Source: Trachythela sp. YZ-2020 (Eukaryota; Cnidaria; Anthozoa; Malacalcyonacea; Clavulariidae). From it: DNA of 64,000 nucleotides. The notes below the pieces were generated by a model, which did no database searches, had not been told where the DNA came from, and saw only the letters and a program-made list of their open reading frames with translations. The position numbers and the translations under genes were made by a program. The stretch lies in contig JADLSH010000285.1 of assembly GCA_016169945.1 (NCBI GenBank), positions 558,001 to 622,000 on the forward strand, read 5' to 3'. How positions within the stretch are numbered: position 1 is the first letter of the stretch; every line of letters starts with the position of its first letter. Below are positions 1-8,792 of the stretch, piece after piece.

Positions 1-1
1 G

Positions 2-673
2 TACAAAATTACACTACCACCTGCCACAGAAATTATGAAGGCGCAATCTGGTCAGGCAGTCGCTGGTTACACAGTTGAAGACCTTCATCTCGAATACGAG
101 ACAATCACATCGCCAGAAATGTACCAGCAAGCGTTAAACTCTTACAACGTTGGGAGGTCTCTCATTTACGAGCAAGTGATGTTGATGAAAAAAGAGACAT
201 GGGCAAAGGGTTCGACATTGGTAAATTTGAACATCAATGTGCCCAGAAAGTCAATGAGAGGTATCGTACTTCTGTTTCGAGATGACACAGTTGACTCAGA
301 ACACTTCGTGTATCCCAACATAACGAGTGTTAAAGTTGCCATTGAGGGAAGTCCAAATGCGTTGTACTCTCAAGGTCTCGAAGAACACAACCTCTTTAGA
401 TGGGCTGAGAACTTCTTCTTGGATTACACAACTGACACTTTAAGCATAGATGACTTTTACACAGGTAACAAGTTTGCACTGGTAATTGACATGAGAACTG
501 TCTGTGACCCAACGGTAGCTGGGATTGGACGAAAGATTCTTAACACACAAGATGGTGTGCTCTTAGAAATTAAGAAAAGGGTTACCACAAAAGATTTGAC
601 ATGCTATGTGTTCATTGTTTCAGATGGGGTGGTTAACATAGTTGGTAAGCAACTACAAAGCATTGAGTTTTAA
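2..673 (+). CDS. Major capsid protein, double jelly-roll, C-terminal part (5' end outside window)
   Basis: The frame is open from base 2, so the ATG at 35 is probably internal. About 223 codons remain, against roughly 450-650 residues for a full capsid protein of this kind. Features I recognise from Polinton/adintovirus capsid-like proteins of invertebrates are a basic 'NVPRKSMRGIVLLF' strand, the following acidic 'DSEHFVYPNI' segment, the 'PNALYSQGL' turn, and a C-terminal beta-rich 'CYVFIVSDG' segment ending in 'LQSIEF'. The protein would form the trimeric capsomer of an icosahedral shell. The gene converges on the leftward small-gene cluster, with a perfect palindrome 21 bases after its TAA. 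No frameshift or stop is seen in the visible part. The assignment rests on remembered family patterns; a structure-based search would settle it. Confidence 0.68.
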   Translation, partial: YKITLPPATEIMKAQSGQAVAGYTVEDLHLEYETITSPEMYQQALNSYNVGRSLIYEQVMLMKKETWAKGSTLVNLNINVPRKSMRGIVLLFRDDTVDSEHFVYPNITSVKVAIEGSPNALYSQGLEEHNLFRWAENFFLDYTTDTLSIDDFYTGNKFALVIDMRTVCDPTVAGIGRKILNTQDGVLLEIKKRVTTKDLTCYVFIVSDGVVNIVGKQLQSIEF

Positions 674-694
674 GTTATTTGAAATGTAAAAAGT

Positions 695-723
695 TTTCTA
701 ATCCTGACATTAGGGATTAGAAA
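695..723. terminator. Palindrome between convergent genes (candidate bidirectional 3'-end signal)
   Basis: TTTCTAATCC (695-704) pairs perfectly with GGATTAGAAA (714-723) around a 9-base loop. It lies just after the capsid stop and before the stop of the small leftward gene at 757. The same arms recur at 8793-8820, and a similar hairpin separates the other convergent pair at 4847-4874. In mimiviruses, hairpins mark transcript ends; the same role here is inferred. Confidence 0.6.
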
Positions 724-756
724 TCTGACAGTCAGTCACTCTCTCGCTCGCTACGC

Positions 757-1011
757 TCACTCGTCGCTAACGCCGCTAGGCGCGATCATCGCTAACTCTT
801 GCGTCGCGTTAATATTTTCATTTGTATTAGTAACTTTTTCATATCTCTTAACTCTTGACGTAACAAACGCAATCTGTAAGTTACCCTCGATACCTTCTTT
901 TTCTTTTGCTACTTGTAATCCTGTGAGAAATTTTTTACGAACTGTGATTTCCTCGTTGAACAAGTCACCGTTGTGTTGTATTTGCAATTTACTAGGCTTA
1001 CACATACCCAT
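757..1011 (-). CDS. Hypothetical protein, 84 aa
   Basis: I do not recognise this protein. It has no membrane segment. The N-terminal half is basic (KPSK, VRKKF) and a central stretch (GNLQIAFVTSRVKRYEKV) looks like beta strands. The C-terminal residues APSGVSDE are encoded by a GC-rich palindromic patch (GCGCCTAGCGGCG) unlike the rest of the gene but shared with neighbours. It is last in a leftward cluster, starting 8 bases after the stop of the upstream gene, which suggests co-expression as a polycistron or closely packed viral genes. Its stop faces the capsid gene across the palindrome at 695-723. It could be a small capsid accessory protein, but nothing in the sequence proves this. Confidence 0.55.
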   Translation of the reverse strand: MGMCKPSKLQIQHNGDLFNEEITVRKKFLTGLQVAKEKEGIEGNLQIAFVTSRVKRYEKVTNTNENINATQELAMIAPSGVSDE

Positions 1012-1019
1012 TTAGTTAG

Positions 1020-1385
1020 TCAGTCGTCTAAATTTACTAGATTGGGTTCTTTCATTTTAGGCACACCGCTTGCGCTACGCTCGCTTGCCTTGGTCTCTGG
1101 AACTTTTGTTTTTGATGATGATGTTGTTGCGCTAGGCGCGGTCGTACAATAAGTCCAAAAACAACTTAACCCCCAAAGAATACCTATTATTTTTAAAAAT
1201 AACAGATAAGGAATATCTGCAGTTAAAGACGAACATTGTTCTGGTTTCGGTTTTGGTAACTTTCTTTTCTTAGTAGCTTCCCGAGCATTTCGTGACAGAT
1301 CGCTAAGTTTTTCACAAGCAACTTTTCTCTCTTGATCGGTCTCTGTGATATTTTCATCAGTTATTTGGTCTTTGTTGTCACTCAT
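1020..1385 (-). CDS. Hypothetical single-pass membrane protein, 121 aa
   Basis: The N-terminal half is charged (many D, E, K and R, with a KKRKLPKPKP basic proline patch around residues 40-50). It is followed by one clear hydrophobic segment at about residues 58-82 (IPYLLFLKIIGILWGLSCF) and a serine/threonine/alanine-rich tail. The tail covers two GC-rich palindromic patches in the DNA (around 1065-1088 and 1128-1142). No family is recognised. It sits 10 bases downstream of another small membrane protein on the same strand. In Polinton/adintovirus genomes small membrane-active proteins near the capsid genes are common (pVI- or pX-like roles have been proposed), but no such homology can be shown here. 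Confidence 0.55.
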   Translation of the reverse strand: MSDNKDQITDENITETDQERKVACEKLSDLSRNAREATKKRKLPKPKPEQCSSLTADIPYLLFLKIIGILWGLSCFWTYCTTAPSATTSSSKTKVPETKASERSASGVPKMKEPNLVNLDD

Positions 1386-1395
1386 ATTTTATTCT

Positions 1396-1767
1396 CTAGG
1401 CTAATAACAAAAATTTCATAATATAACCAGTTACCGCTGACAATACTAATAACGCTGACATTGAGTAGTCAGAAGAGTAATCATATTCAGGAAGATCTGC
1501 AGAACGAAGTGTAGAAACATTAGGGCTATTTAATACTTCTTCTAACGAAGTGGGGTTTGGCGCGCTTGCGTGCGGTGCGCTTGCGAGTGGTTTTGTGACT
1601 TTTGTGTCACGAGCGTTATGAGGGAGCGTAGCGAGCGAGGCGAGAGATGGTGTGTTAATAACCACAATGTCTTTGTTAACATTTTCGTTATGACCAAATG
1701 TCATGGTTGGCCCAACAACCGTTAAAATATTGTTGTAACCCTGTATTTTTTGTTTTAAAATTATCAT
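1396..1767 (-). CDS. Hypothetical tail-anchored membrane protein, 123 aa
   Basis: The protein begins with a short hydrophobic and basic stretch (MIILKQKIQGYNN), runs through a low-complexity middle rich in A, P, S and T, and ends with a hydrophobic segment (about residues 101-123, including SALLVLSAVTGYIMKFLLLA) right at the C-terminus. A terminal membrane segment with no tail after it is the layout of a tail-anchored or membrane-lytic protein. A GC-rich repeat patch (GAGCGTAGCGAGCGAG, near 1624) is translated within the middle region. The gene starts 41 bases after the stop of the 332-residue gene and is followed at 10 bases by the next membrane protein. No family recognised; coding status is supported by the tight head-to-tail packing. 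Confidence 0.55.
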   Translation of the reverse strand: MIILKQKIQGYNNILTVVGPTMTFGHNENVNKDIVVINTPSLASLATLPHNARDTKVTKPLASAPHASAPNPTSLEEVLNSPNVSTLRSADLPEYDYSSDYSMSALLVLSAVTGYIMKFLLLA

Positions 1768-1808
1768 GTCATTTGGAATTAGAATAAGACCTGGACTAAT
1801 TGCAAAGT

Positions 1809-2807
1809 TTAAATTACATTGGTACCTTTTATGGCGTTCCTCATGTTAGAAATGGTCACTGTTTGGTCGTCTTGTATGATGGTGTCCTCAACTAATTTTT
1901 TAAAGACCTCTTGTGTTTGTAAAGACTTGGCACCATTTCCAACGATAGCCCATCTTGTACTTGCCTGCGCACCAAGCACACAGTAGACATAAGACTCTAA
2001 ACTTTGTTGAAATAACAGTTGCCCTGTTTGTGTTAACCCAGTCGACTCTGTGGCAACGAACAGTTTGTAGTCGTCTAAATTAATGATTCTGTCACCGCGC
2101 TTCTCGTATCTAATACCAACCTGACCATACTTACTAATCTCAGGTGTGTAATTTTTCACGGTACCTCTTGGTTGTTTTGATAACCAAGTACCTATCTGTT
2201 CTTTACCATAATGAAACTCTTTTGACCACTCGTACACAACAGGAATGTTGTTATTTATAATATTTTTTATTCGTTGGTTCAAAAATCTGTTCATAGAACG
2301 AGGTTCTCTAATGAACCTTCGCATGTGATAGTACAAATGATACCTAGCCAAGTTCCCAACTAATGTATTGTCTTGAAAATGCTGTGTGCTAATGCCACAA
2401 ACATAAGTTGTGATGAAAGCGGCCAAACAAGAAGCCAGATATGGGTTTTCAGTGTAGTCGTTAAACTTTTCCATGTTAGAAGTTATTACGAGGTCTGGAA
2501 ATGTTGGGTCAAAACTCATTGTGTTGTTTACAAAAATGTTCATTGTTTTTGGGTTACCGTCAAAGTTCCCTTTTGTAAATCCTTGTACAACACCTTTTGT
2601 GTTCCAAATTCTAGGTTGCCAGTCTAACGCCCAACCAAATGCAAAGCTCTTTGCTTTTATATCGTAAGCTCTGCTGTTATGTACAAACATTGTTCGTACA
2701 AACAGAGTCTTTCCCGAGTAATCTTTTACGGGTTGAAACATGAACTTATCGACATCTGCGTATGGATATTTTTCTTTAAACAATTGTTGACTAGTCATTT
2801 TATTCAT
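1809..2807 (-). CDS. Hypothetical protein, 332 aa, first gene of the leftward cluster
   Basis: An intact, soluble-looking, aromatic-rich protein with no signal peptide and no membrane helix. It lacks a Walker A motif, so it is not the packaging ATPase; 'VGNGAKS' resembles a P-loop only superficially. It also has no Cys-His protease dyad pattern or DDE triad that I can see. The N-terminal half (FMFQPVKDYSGKT, FAFGWALDWQPRIWN) suggests beta structure, while the middle (YHLYYHMRRFIREPRSMNRF) is helical and basic. Its position as first gene of a four-gene cluster, convergent with the capsid gene and divergent from the candidate penton gene, argues for a virion-structure or assembly role, which is only inferred. 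The start is ATG at 2807; a second ATG lies three codons in. The leader contains a run of ATG trinucleotides on this strand (2827-2850). Confidence 0.7.
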   Translation of the reverse strand: MNKMTSQQLFKEKYPYADVDKFMFQPVKDYSGKTLFVRTMFVHNSRAYDIKAKSFAFGWALDWQPRIWNTKGVVQGFTKGNFDGNPKTMNIFVNNTMSFDPTFPDLVITSNMEKFNDYTENPYLASCLAAFITTYVCGISTQHFQDNTLVGNLARYHLYYHMRRFIREPRSMNRFLNQRIKNIINNNIPVVYEWSKEFHYGKEQIGTWLSKQPRGTVKNYTPEISKYGQVGIRYEKRGDRIINLDDYKLFVATESTGLTQTGQLLFQQSLESYVYCVLGAQASTRWAIVGNGAKSLQTQEVFKKLVEDTIIQDDQTVTISNMRNAIKGTNVI

Positions 2808-2826
2808 GGGCTTTCTAGATCTCTCG

Positions 2827-3506
2827 CATCATCATCATCATCATCATCACACACTGCATACCCTTAGGTAGACAAAATAATCTTCACAAGGGTGCGAAGT
2901 TCGCACTCTTGTACAGACAAAAATAGACAAAATAATCTTCACAAGGGCCATTTTTTAGGCTAGGCTGTACAGAAAAATTCAAATGATAATCTTTCACAAG
3001 GGCCATTTAATTTGAAATGGCTCAATTACAAAATAGACAAAATAATCTTCAAGAGCCTTGCGAGCGTGCACGGCTCGCACCCTTGTAGAGACAAAAATCT
3101 CTTCAAGAGCATATTCATATTTCTCCGTACAAATTTACTAGATCTTAGATCTATCTTTATACGGTATTTCACCGTACCCAAACTACTTTCTAGATCTCTC
3201 CGCATATAACGAGTATAACGATGCCTGTTTTCACAACTACCCAAACTACTCGTCTCAGCTTATACGGTGAGTGTGGTAATCTCACGATAATGCCACACTT
3301 ACATGGGTCATAGGAGCTACTCTGCGTGTGTGTATAATCTCTTTATACGCTCTAAGATCACCTATTCAAGTTACCTCGGTCTTCGTGCATACTCTATGGT
3401 GTATAATATTATTATACCCGCCCGCTCTGCTAAGATCACCTATTCAAGTTACATCGCTCAGCCTCGCTTCCGTGCTCTCGCTACTGCTCATTACGCCTTC
3501 ACTCGT
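2827..3506. repeat. 680-bp tandem duplication, unit 1 (divergent intergenic region)
   Basis: The unit begins with seven CAT triplets plus CAC followed by ACACTGCATA. It then carries a hairpin with arms GTGCGAA/TTCGCAC at 2886-2912, a degenerate hairpin near 2996-3030, a TACGGT/ACCGTA hairpin at 3160-3176, and an 'AAGATCACCTATTCAAGTTAC' type segment near 3354. Every landmark recurs 677-683 bases later in unit 2. Short open frames here overlap the repeats and look non-coding. Confidence 0.8.
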
Positions 3507-4165
3507 CATCATCATCATCATCATCATCACACACTGCATAATAATTTCTGGACAATAAATATTCTTTCACAAGGGTGCGAAGTTCGCACTCTTGTACAGA
3601 CAAAAATAGACAAAATAATCTTCACAAGGGCCATTTGAAATGGCTCTTGTACAGACAAAAATAGACAAAATAATCTTCACAAGGGCCATTTGAAATGGCT
3701 CTTGTACAGACAAATAGATAAAAATATCTTTCAAGAGCTCTTGCGAGCAGTACGGCCTGCACCCTTTGTAGATCTCTCACTGCAAGAGCCATTCTATATT
3801 TTCACTGCACAAAAATTACTCTAGATCTTGCACATAACGAGTACGGTATTTCACCGTACCCAAACTACTTTCTAGATCTCTCCAGAGGTCGAGTACGGTA
3901 TTTCACCGTACCCAAACTACTTTCCACTCGTCTCAGCTATACAGTGAGTGGTAACTTCACGATGTACACTTACCTCGGTCATGAGAGCTACTCTCATGGT
4001 GTGCGTAATATATTTATACCCCGCTTCTCTAAGATCACCTATTCAAGTTACCTCGGTCATGAGAGCTACTCTCATGGTGTGCGTAATATATTTATACCCC
4101 CGCTTCTCACCTATCTCGGCTACATCACAGCGGCTCGCCTGTCGCTTCGTCACGCACACGCCGTC
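3507..4165. repeat. 680-bp tandem duplication, unit 2, with candidate divergent promoter
   Basis: Second, diverged copy of the unit at 2827. It contains an expanded hairpin array (3569-3705), two GTACGGT/ACCGTAC hairpins (3841-3859 and 3893-3911) and a 78-base internal duplication whose copies start at 3971 and 4049 (TACCTCGGTCATGAGAGC). It ends just before the rightward candidate penton gene at 4180. Both flanking genes must be transcribed away from this region, so it should hold the divergent promoters; no core promoter motif is certain. Confidence 0.75.
3569..3705. repeat. Three hairpins in 55-bp tandem repeats with compensated stems
   Basis: Each 27-base hairpin starts ACAAGG and ends CTCTTGT. 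The inner stem is GTGCGAA/TTCGCAC in the copy at 3569-3595 and GCCATTT/AAATGGC at 3624-3650 and 3679-3705. Copies are spaced exactly 55 bases apart by a nearly constant AT-rich 28-base linker. A further copy with the GTGCGAA stem is at 2886-2912. The stem sequence changes while pairing is kept. Confidence 0.8.
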
Positions 4166-4179
4166 TACCGTTAAATAAA

Positions 4180-4818
4180 ATGTCAAAGTTAACAGTATTT
4201 GTACCACAGAACAAGACAACTGTGAGTTTAGATATATTTCAACATAACAAGAGTAAGATATATCTTAGATCGGCGACAATATTTTGGGAGTTCCATAATG
4301 TTTTAAGATGTCAAATACAACACGGTACCGATAAGATCGTGTTTGAGACTGGTTACTGGACATTTGCCAATATCCAAAAGAAACTAAAAGACGAGGGCAT
4401 CGAACTTGTTGCAAACCACATAAACTCAACATGTTCGATAAAAGCTGAAAAAGCTTTGAACCTAGAAAACACCATAGGTCCTATGTTGGTTTTTTTACCA
4501 GACACCGCGTTGATCAAAGATGCATGGCACACGAGTCCCAGTCATGTTGACGTTAACCATGGTTTAAAATACATAAACATCGAATGTAGCATTGTGAACA
4601 CTTACCAGAACTTCGACACAAACGGTAAGCCAAGTCAAATAATAGCTTCGTTACCCATCTCGTCATCACTGCTCTTAATAGACACCTTGGAGTTCTACGA
4701 TAACATCAACTCAAAAACACCTACCATACAAAGATTTAACTCGTTGAGTTTTAAACTTACAACTAACATAGACAAACATGTAAACATGAGCGCGTTGTTA
4801 GATCTCGAGATGGTTTAA
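4180..4818 (+). CDS. Candidate minor capsid (penton-like) protein, 212 aa
   Basis: An intact 212-residue protein predicted to be almost all beta strand, with no membrane segment, consistent in size with a single jelly-roll. Segments such as 'LKYINIECSIVN', a 'GKPSQIIASLPI' strand-turn and a C-terminal strand pair ending in 'MSALLDLEMV' resemble, from memory, penton/minor capsid proteins of Polintons and adintoviruses that plug the five-fold vertices. It stands alone on the + strand between the duplicated intergenic region and the polymerase, with a palindrome 28 bases after its stop that it shares with the convergent polymerase gene. Codon use and openness match its neighbours. The alternative is another structural or fibre-like protein; a structure-based comparison would decide. 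Confidence 0.55.
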   Translation: MSKLTVFVPQNKTTVSLDIFQHNKSKIYLRSATIFWEFHNVLRCQIQHGTDKIVFETGYWTFANIQKKLKDEGIELVANHINSTCSIKAEKALNLENTIGPMLVFLPDTALIKDAWHTSPSHVDVNHGLKYINIECSIVNTYQNFDTNGKPSQIIASLPISSSLLLIDTLEFYDNINSKTPTIQRFNSLSFKLTTNIDKHVNMSALLDLEMV

Positions 4819-4846
4819 CGAATGAGAGCGAGAGTTTAAATTTAAG

Positions 4847-4874
4847 TTTTAGTAAGCCATTAGGGTTACTAAAA
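4847..4874. terminator. Palindrome between convergent penton-like and polymerase genes
   Basis: TTTTAGTAA (4847-4855) pairs with TTACTAAAA (4866-4874); the stem extends inward by CC/GG with one mismatch around an ATTA loop. It lies between two facing stop codons (4818 and 4896), as the 695-723 palindrome does for the other convergent pair. A bidirectional transcript-end signal is inferred. Confidence 0.6.
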
Positions 4875-4895
4875 TATGTTATCTGAACCTCGCGC

Positions 4896-7800
4896 CTAGG
4901 CTTTGGTCTTAGGTAAGGCGTTAACACATAACTGCATTAGACTCCCTATCTTAGGTGAGGGTATCGAGTTCTTACTCAACAACTCATCGTCTCGTATTCG
5001 CCAGTGACCATATGCATAAGTCTCTACGCCACCACTTTCTTCGTCTATCATTCGCTTGTCGTCTGTGTTTCTAAGAGCGATCTTACTACTTCGTTCGGTG
5101 AAGAGCTCATAGTCTCTAGTTCGAATTCTATTAGTGGTTATACTCTTTGTCTCGTTCTCTAAGAGACAATTTTTGAAGTCTTTGTATGAGAAGTCCTTAA
5201 CCTTATGTCTATCAGCTCCCTTACATTTTCGAACAGTGTTGTCTATGTAAGTTGGCTTGCCATCTTTGTCTGTCGCCTCTGAGTGTTTACACTTTAACGA
5301 GTACACTTTCGCACTTATCGCCACCACCCCCTCTATTGGCTTGTCCCCTGACTCTAACTTAATCATGGCAGGTACTTTCATATTAACTTTGGGTATACCC
5401 ATCTTGTTTGGCTGCTCAAAGTTACTCGTGTCCCACTTAGTCTCAAGGTCTGTCTTGATGTCCTCGTAGAAGTCTTTTGTGCGTATCGTGTAAATGAAGC
5501 CATCTGTGTCCATGTAGTTTAGGCTTACTTTTCCAGGCCACTTCTTCTTAAAATAGTTGTAGTGCCAGTCGTACATATCAACTTTCGAGTCATCAAGTAT
5601 GTTTAGTCCATCGAAGATGGGCTTGTTTAACTTGGTTGATCTTGGTCTCATCATAATGAGAGACATGTTATCTTCTAAGATTATGCGGTCCTCAAATGTT
5701 GGCTTGGCGATCTCTTTAAGAGCTTGACTAGCTGATAAGGCGACCACCATTCTCTTTCGATCTCTCGTATTTTCCATAGTCTTGCCAAATACACTGTTTG
5801 GTCCCAACTTATAATATTTCACTCCGAATTTGTCACCCTCAGCAGCAGCTTTCTTTCGTAGTTCAACACAATAGTCTACGAATGGTTTCATCCAAGCTGA
5901 CTTATCAGACATCCATCCTTCATGGATCTTAGTTATAACTAGACCCAGCTTTTCATATGCTTTTAACGCGTTGTCATTCACAATGTAATTTGTCTTGTCT
6001 TTTAAATTAGGGATTAGTTTAGCCATTGAACCAGGATTAAAAGACTCTGGTGCTAGTGGAAGATCGTTGTGTTCGTCGTGTAGATGTCTGGGATACGACA
6101 AGTCAACCTTTAGAGTACACCCTCGCTTCATACCGTCTCCATCCTTACTTTCTCCAAGATCACGCCAATTAGCCAAGTCTTCTTCATTCATATACTTATG
6201 ATTTTTTAGTGGGAGTTCCCTCTGTTCGGCGCTTGCATACAACCCGTTGACATCAGGGTTAATTATGTATGAGTCTGGCTTAGTTGGGTCATATGAGTCC
6301 ATATACTTGTTGTTAGCCTCTGAGTATCTTTGGACAGCCATTGACATACCACCTCTAATTCCACCCTCGCAAAACTCGTACATGTCTGAGTTTTCCTCGC
6401 TTATGAGCTCGATCTTGACACCTGTGTATAATAACATAGCCTGCCAGAAGAAAGATGGTGCGGTTGGATACCACGCTGGGTCTAACCTAAATGACTCTAA
6501 ACTCTTTCTTCTGTGTTCTTGAAAGACATCGGCAAGAGCGGCTGTGTCACCCCAAAGATATGTGTCATGATAGTCTTGCATGGTTTTACACTCGAAAGCT
6601 GACCAGACATTTTGAGCGTGAGCGTATTCATCCTCACTGATATCACTCTCTGTCAAGAGGTTAAAGAAACACTTTTGAGGTGGTAGTTGGGTCTCTAACA
6701 TTTTTTCTTCAGAGTCCATATAGTCATATGGATACACACCCTTCTTTCGAATTAGATCGAACTGTGTGTCGGTGTTACAACCAGCTTTTGTGATTATGAA
6801 CTTCTCTTTGCCCAAGTCCTTAATGAGCTCTGCTAGACTTAAACCAAGATGTTTTAGAGAGTCTTTGAAAACCAAAGTATAGGTCAAGTATTTCGTTGTC
6901 TCATCGAAAACGGTGTCCCCATCTTCGTCAGTTGTTTTCTTATTTGGTGGGCATCCAATGAGAGTCTTGACTAACACATTCTTTTTTAGTTGGATGATTT
7001 TGTCTATGCTACTAGCGGTGATAGACACTTTGCCTCTCTCTTTTTGGTTGTTACCTAGCTCTCGAATGAAGGCCTTAATGTCATACCCCTCCAAATTATG
7101 AAAGAAAACAGGTATCTCTTTAGACCTCCTAGCCAACAAATTACAGTCGTTGTGAGCGATGCCTAAGAACTCTCCAGTATAGTGGTCATGATGTCTCACT
7201 GGTTTGTGGTTGTCCCACTCCTCATCGTCAGGTGATGCCACCAACCCACTCTTACAAATACAACACTCCCGCGCCTGTGCTAACTCTATGTTCGCTAATA
7301 TGAGCTGATGCCCCTCTAACGGAATACTCTTTACATTTTTCTCGTAGAAAGATCTCGCTATCTCATAAAGCTTATTGACAAAGTCTTTAGCACAGTTGGA
7401 ACCAAGCGTCTTATGGTACTTATATCCACCATCAGAGTGTATCTCGTAAAAACCGAAGCCAGATGGTAAGTGCTTATTAAGTTTGACAGTTGACAGAGGC
7501 ATTCCCGTGCTGGATGTTTCTGGGTCTAATTTTTTTAATAAGGCCTCTGAGTCTGCGATAATAATAAGTGGAGCTCTTATAGTTTTACCCCATGACTTGA
7601 ACTTTAAGATATTACCACCACGATCAGTTTTAGGAAATGTTATGCGTCCAACAGTTTGTTTCACACACATATTGAGATGTATTTCCAATTTCTCTTGAGT
7701 CGGAAAGAAGTTAATACATCTACGACATGGGAATGACTTACCGTGACCATGATTTCGTCCAAATAGTCTAGACTCTGAGCTCACCGTCATATAATGCTTC

Positions 7801-8735
7801 TTATACAACAAGATGACAGCCTCTCTGCTTGCCTCGAATTCGGAGGGGTATAATGGTTCAATAAGTTTAATCTCACCACCATATTCATCTCGCGAGTCGT
7901 CCAGACGGTATACGACAAGTCTTATATTGTTAAGCTTTTCAAACAGTTCGAACTGATCAACAGTCACAGGAAATGTAATGTCTTTTAGATTATACTCTAA
8001 CTCACACTCTTTTAAAGTCTTATCAACACGTTCTGGGTTTTTGGTTTTAGGGTTTAATGACCTATCGACTGCGTAGATGAAACACTTACCATTCCAACTT
8101 TTTATATTAATTATCGCGTGTTTTTTCTCCAACCACTTGGGTAACTCAACATAATTACCACCTCGTTGTGACTCTACCTTACCTGTGTTGATGTGGACTC
8201 CAAATATTTTTGAGATCGACCATCCAGACTTCTCTATAAGAAACGAAGCCATCTTGGTTCTTAGACTACTATTTAACTTTCGCCATTCAGCAACAAGTGT
8301 AGAGTTTTTGTTTCTAACGCCAACACTATCGGAGGAGATGAACTTAGTCTCAAACTTATAAGTACCATCTTCGTTCGTGTTTTTAAACTCAGCATGAATT
8401 TTAACAGTAAACTTAGCTGGTATGTGAGACCTAATAACACTTAAAATCTGAGGCTTTAATAAATCAAGTAAGGGCTTAGGTAAAAGATTAGTTTTGTTCT
8501 CAATCTTATAGTCGTTGAGAACACCATCGTGAGCTTGTCTAACGATCTCAGGTTGAACTAGTCTTTGCGCCTCTAATTGTCTTTGCTCCTTTTGAGCTTG
8601 TCTTCGTGGTCGTGGTGGTGCGACGGGAGCGGAGCGAGCGACCGGTGTTGACCGTCGCGCTCCATCATCCTCCTCCTCCTCTTGTTGTTGACCAAATTTA
8701 GATGGGTCTTGAGAATTGTTTTTCAAATTGTTCAT
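4896..8735 (-). CDS. polB: Protein-primed family B DNA polymerase, 1279 aa
   Basis: A full-length polymerase/exonuclease that would replicate the element from protein-linked ends. Domains in order: an acidic and Q/R-rich N-terminus (1-60), a C-x2-C...H-x3-C finger (about 336-357), and Exo I 'ADSEALL' (about 394). Next comes an endonuclease VII/HNH-like Cys-His insert (about 491-533: CCICK, HHDHYTG, HNDCN) typical of Polinton polymerases, then Exo II 'FFHNLEGYD' (about 544) and Exo III around 'YLWGDTAALAD' (about 726). The palm has 'EGGIRGG' (about 790), motif A 'DVNGLYASA' (about 828), motif B 'KLGPNSVFGKT' (about 976) and motif C 'YMDTDG' (about 1074). All catalytic acidic residues are present and there is no frameshift. 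The TAG stop lies inside a GC-rich palindromic patch (GCCTAGGCGCG). It converges on the penton-like gene. DTDG rather than DTDS in motif C is a minor variation. Confidence 0.93.
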   Translation of the reverse strand: MNNLKNNSQDPSKFGQQQEEEEDDGARRSTPVARSAPVAPPRPRRQAQKEQRQLEAQRLVQPEIVRQAHDGVLNDYKIENKTNLLPKPLLDLLKPQILSVIRSHIPAKFTVKIHAEFKNTNEDGTYKFETKFISSDSVGVRNKNSTLVAEWRKLNSSLRTKMASFLIEKSGWSISKIFGVHINTGKVESQRGGNYVELPKWLEKKHAIINIKSWNGKCFIYAVDRSLNPKTKNPERVDKTLKECELEYNLKDITFPVTVDQFELFEKLNNIRLVVYRLDDSRDEYGGEIKLIEPLYPSEFEASREAVILLYKKHYMTVSSESRLFGRNHGHGKSFPCRRCINFFPTQEKLEIHLNMCVKQTVGRITFPKTDRGGNILKFKSWGKTIRAPLIIIADSEALLKKLDPETSSTGMPLSTVKLNKHLPSGFGFYEIHSDGGYKYHKTLGSNCAKDFVNKLYEIARSFYEKNVKSIPLEGHQLILANIELAQARECCICKSGLVASPDDEEWDNHKPVRHHDHYTGEFLGIAHNDCNLLARRSKEIPVFFHNLEGYDIKAFIRELGNNQKERGKVSITASSIDKIIQLKKNVLVKTLIGCPPNKKTTDEDGDTVFDETTKYLTYTLVFKDSLKHLGLSLAELIKDLGKEKFIITKAGCNTDTQFDLIRKKGVYPYDYMDSEEKMLETQLPPQKCFFNLLTESDISEDEYAHAQNVWSAFECKTMQDYHDTYLWGDTAALADVFQEHRRKSLESFRLDPAWYPTAPSFFWQAMLLYTGVKIELISEENSDMYEFCEGGIRGGMSMAVQRYSEANNKYMDSYDPTKPDSYIINPDVNGLYASAEQRELPLKNHKYMNEEDLANWRDLGESKDGDGMKRGCTLKVDLSYPRHLHDEHNDLPLAPESFNPGSMAKLIPNLKDKTNYIVNDNALKAYEKLGLVITKIHEGWMSDKSAWMKPFVDYCVELRKKAAAEGDKFGVKYYKLGPNSVFGKTMENTRDRKRMVVALSASQALKEIAKPTFEDRIILEDNMSLIMMRPRSTKLNKPIFDGLNILDDSKVDMYDWHYNYFKKKWPGKVSLNYMDTDGFIYTIRTKDFYEDIKTDLETKWDTSNFEQPNKMGIPKVNMKVPAMIKLESGDKPIEGVVAISAKVYSLKCKHSEATDKDGKPTYIDNTVRKCKGADRHKVKDFSYKDFKNCLLENETKSITTNRIRTRDYELFTERSSKIALRNTDDKRMIDEESGGVETYAYGHWRIRDDELLSKNSIPSPKIGSLMQLCVNALPKTKA

Positions 8736-8792
8736 ATCTCTTTATCTATGAGGTTTCTCTCTGGGTAAAAATTGATTTCATTTAACACAATA

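Noticed and set aside
1885..1930. P-loop-like GNGAKS in the 332-residue protein as evidence for a packaging ATPase
   Set aside because: It lacks the GxxGxGK(S/T) spacing, a Walker B motif and the surrounding FtsK/HerA fold signals.
3303..3638. 111-codon frame with a histidine run in the intergenic region
   Set aside because: The histidines come from CAT triplets, the frame crosses hairpin repeats, and the matching unit does not keep the frame.
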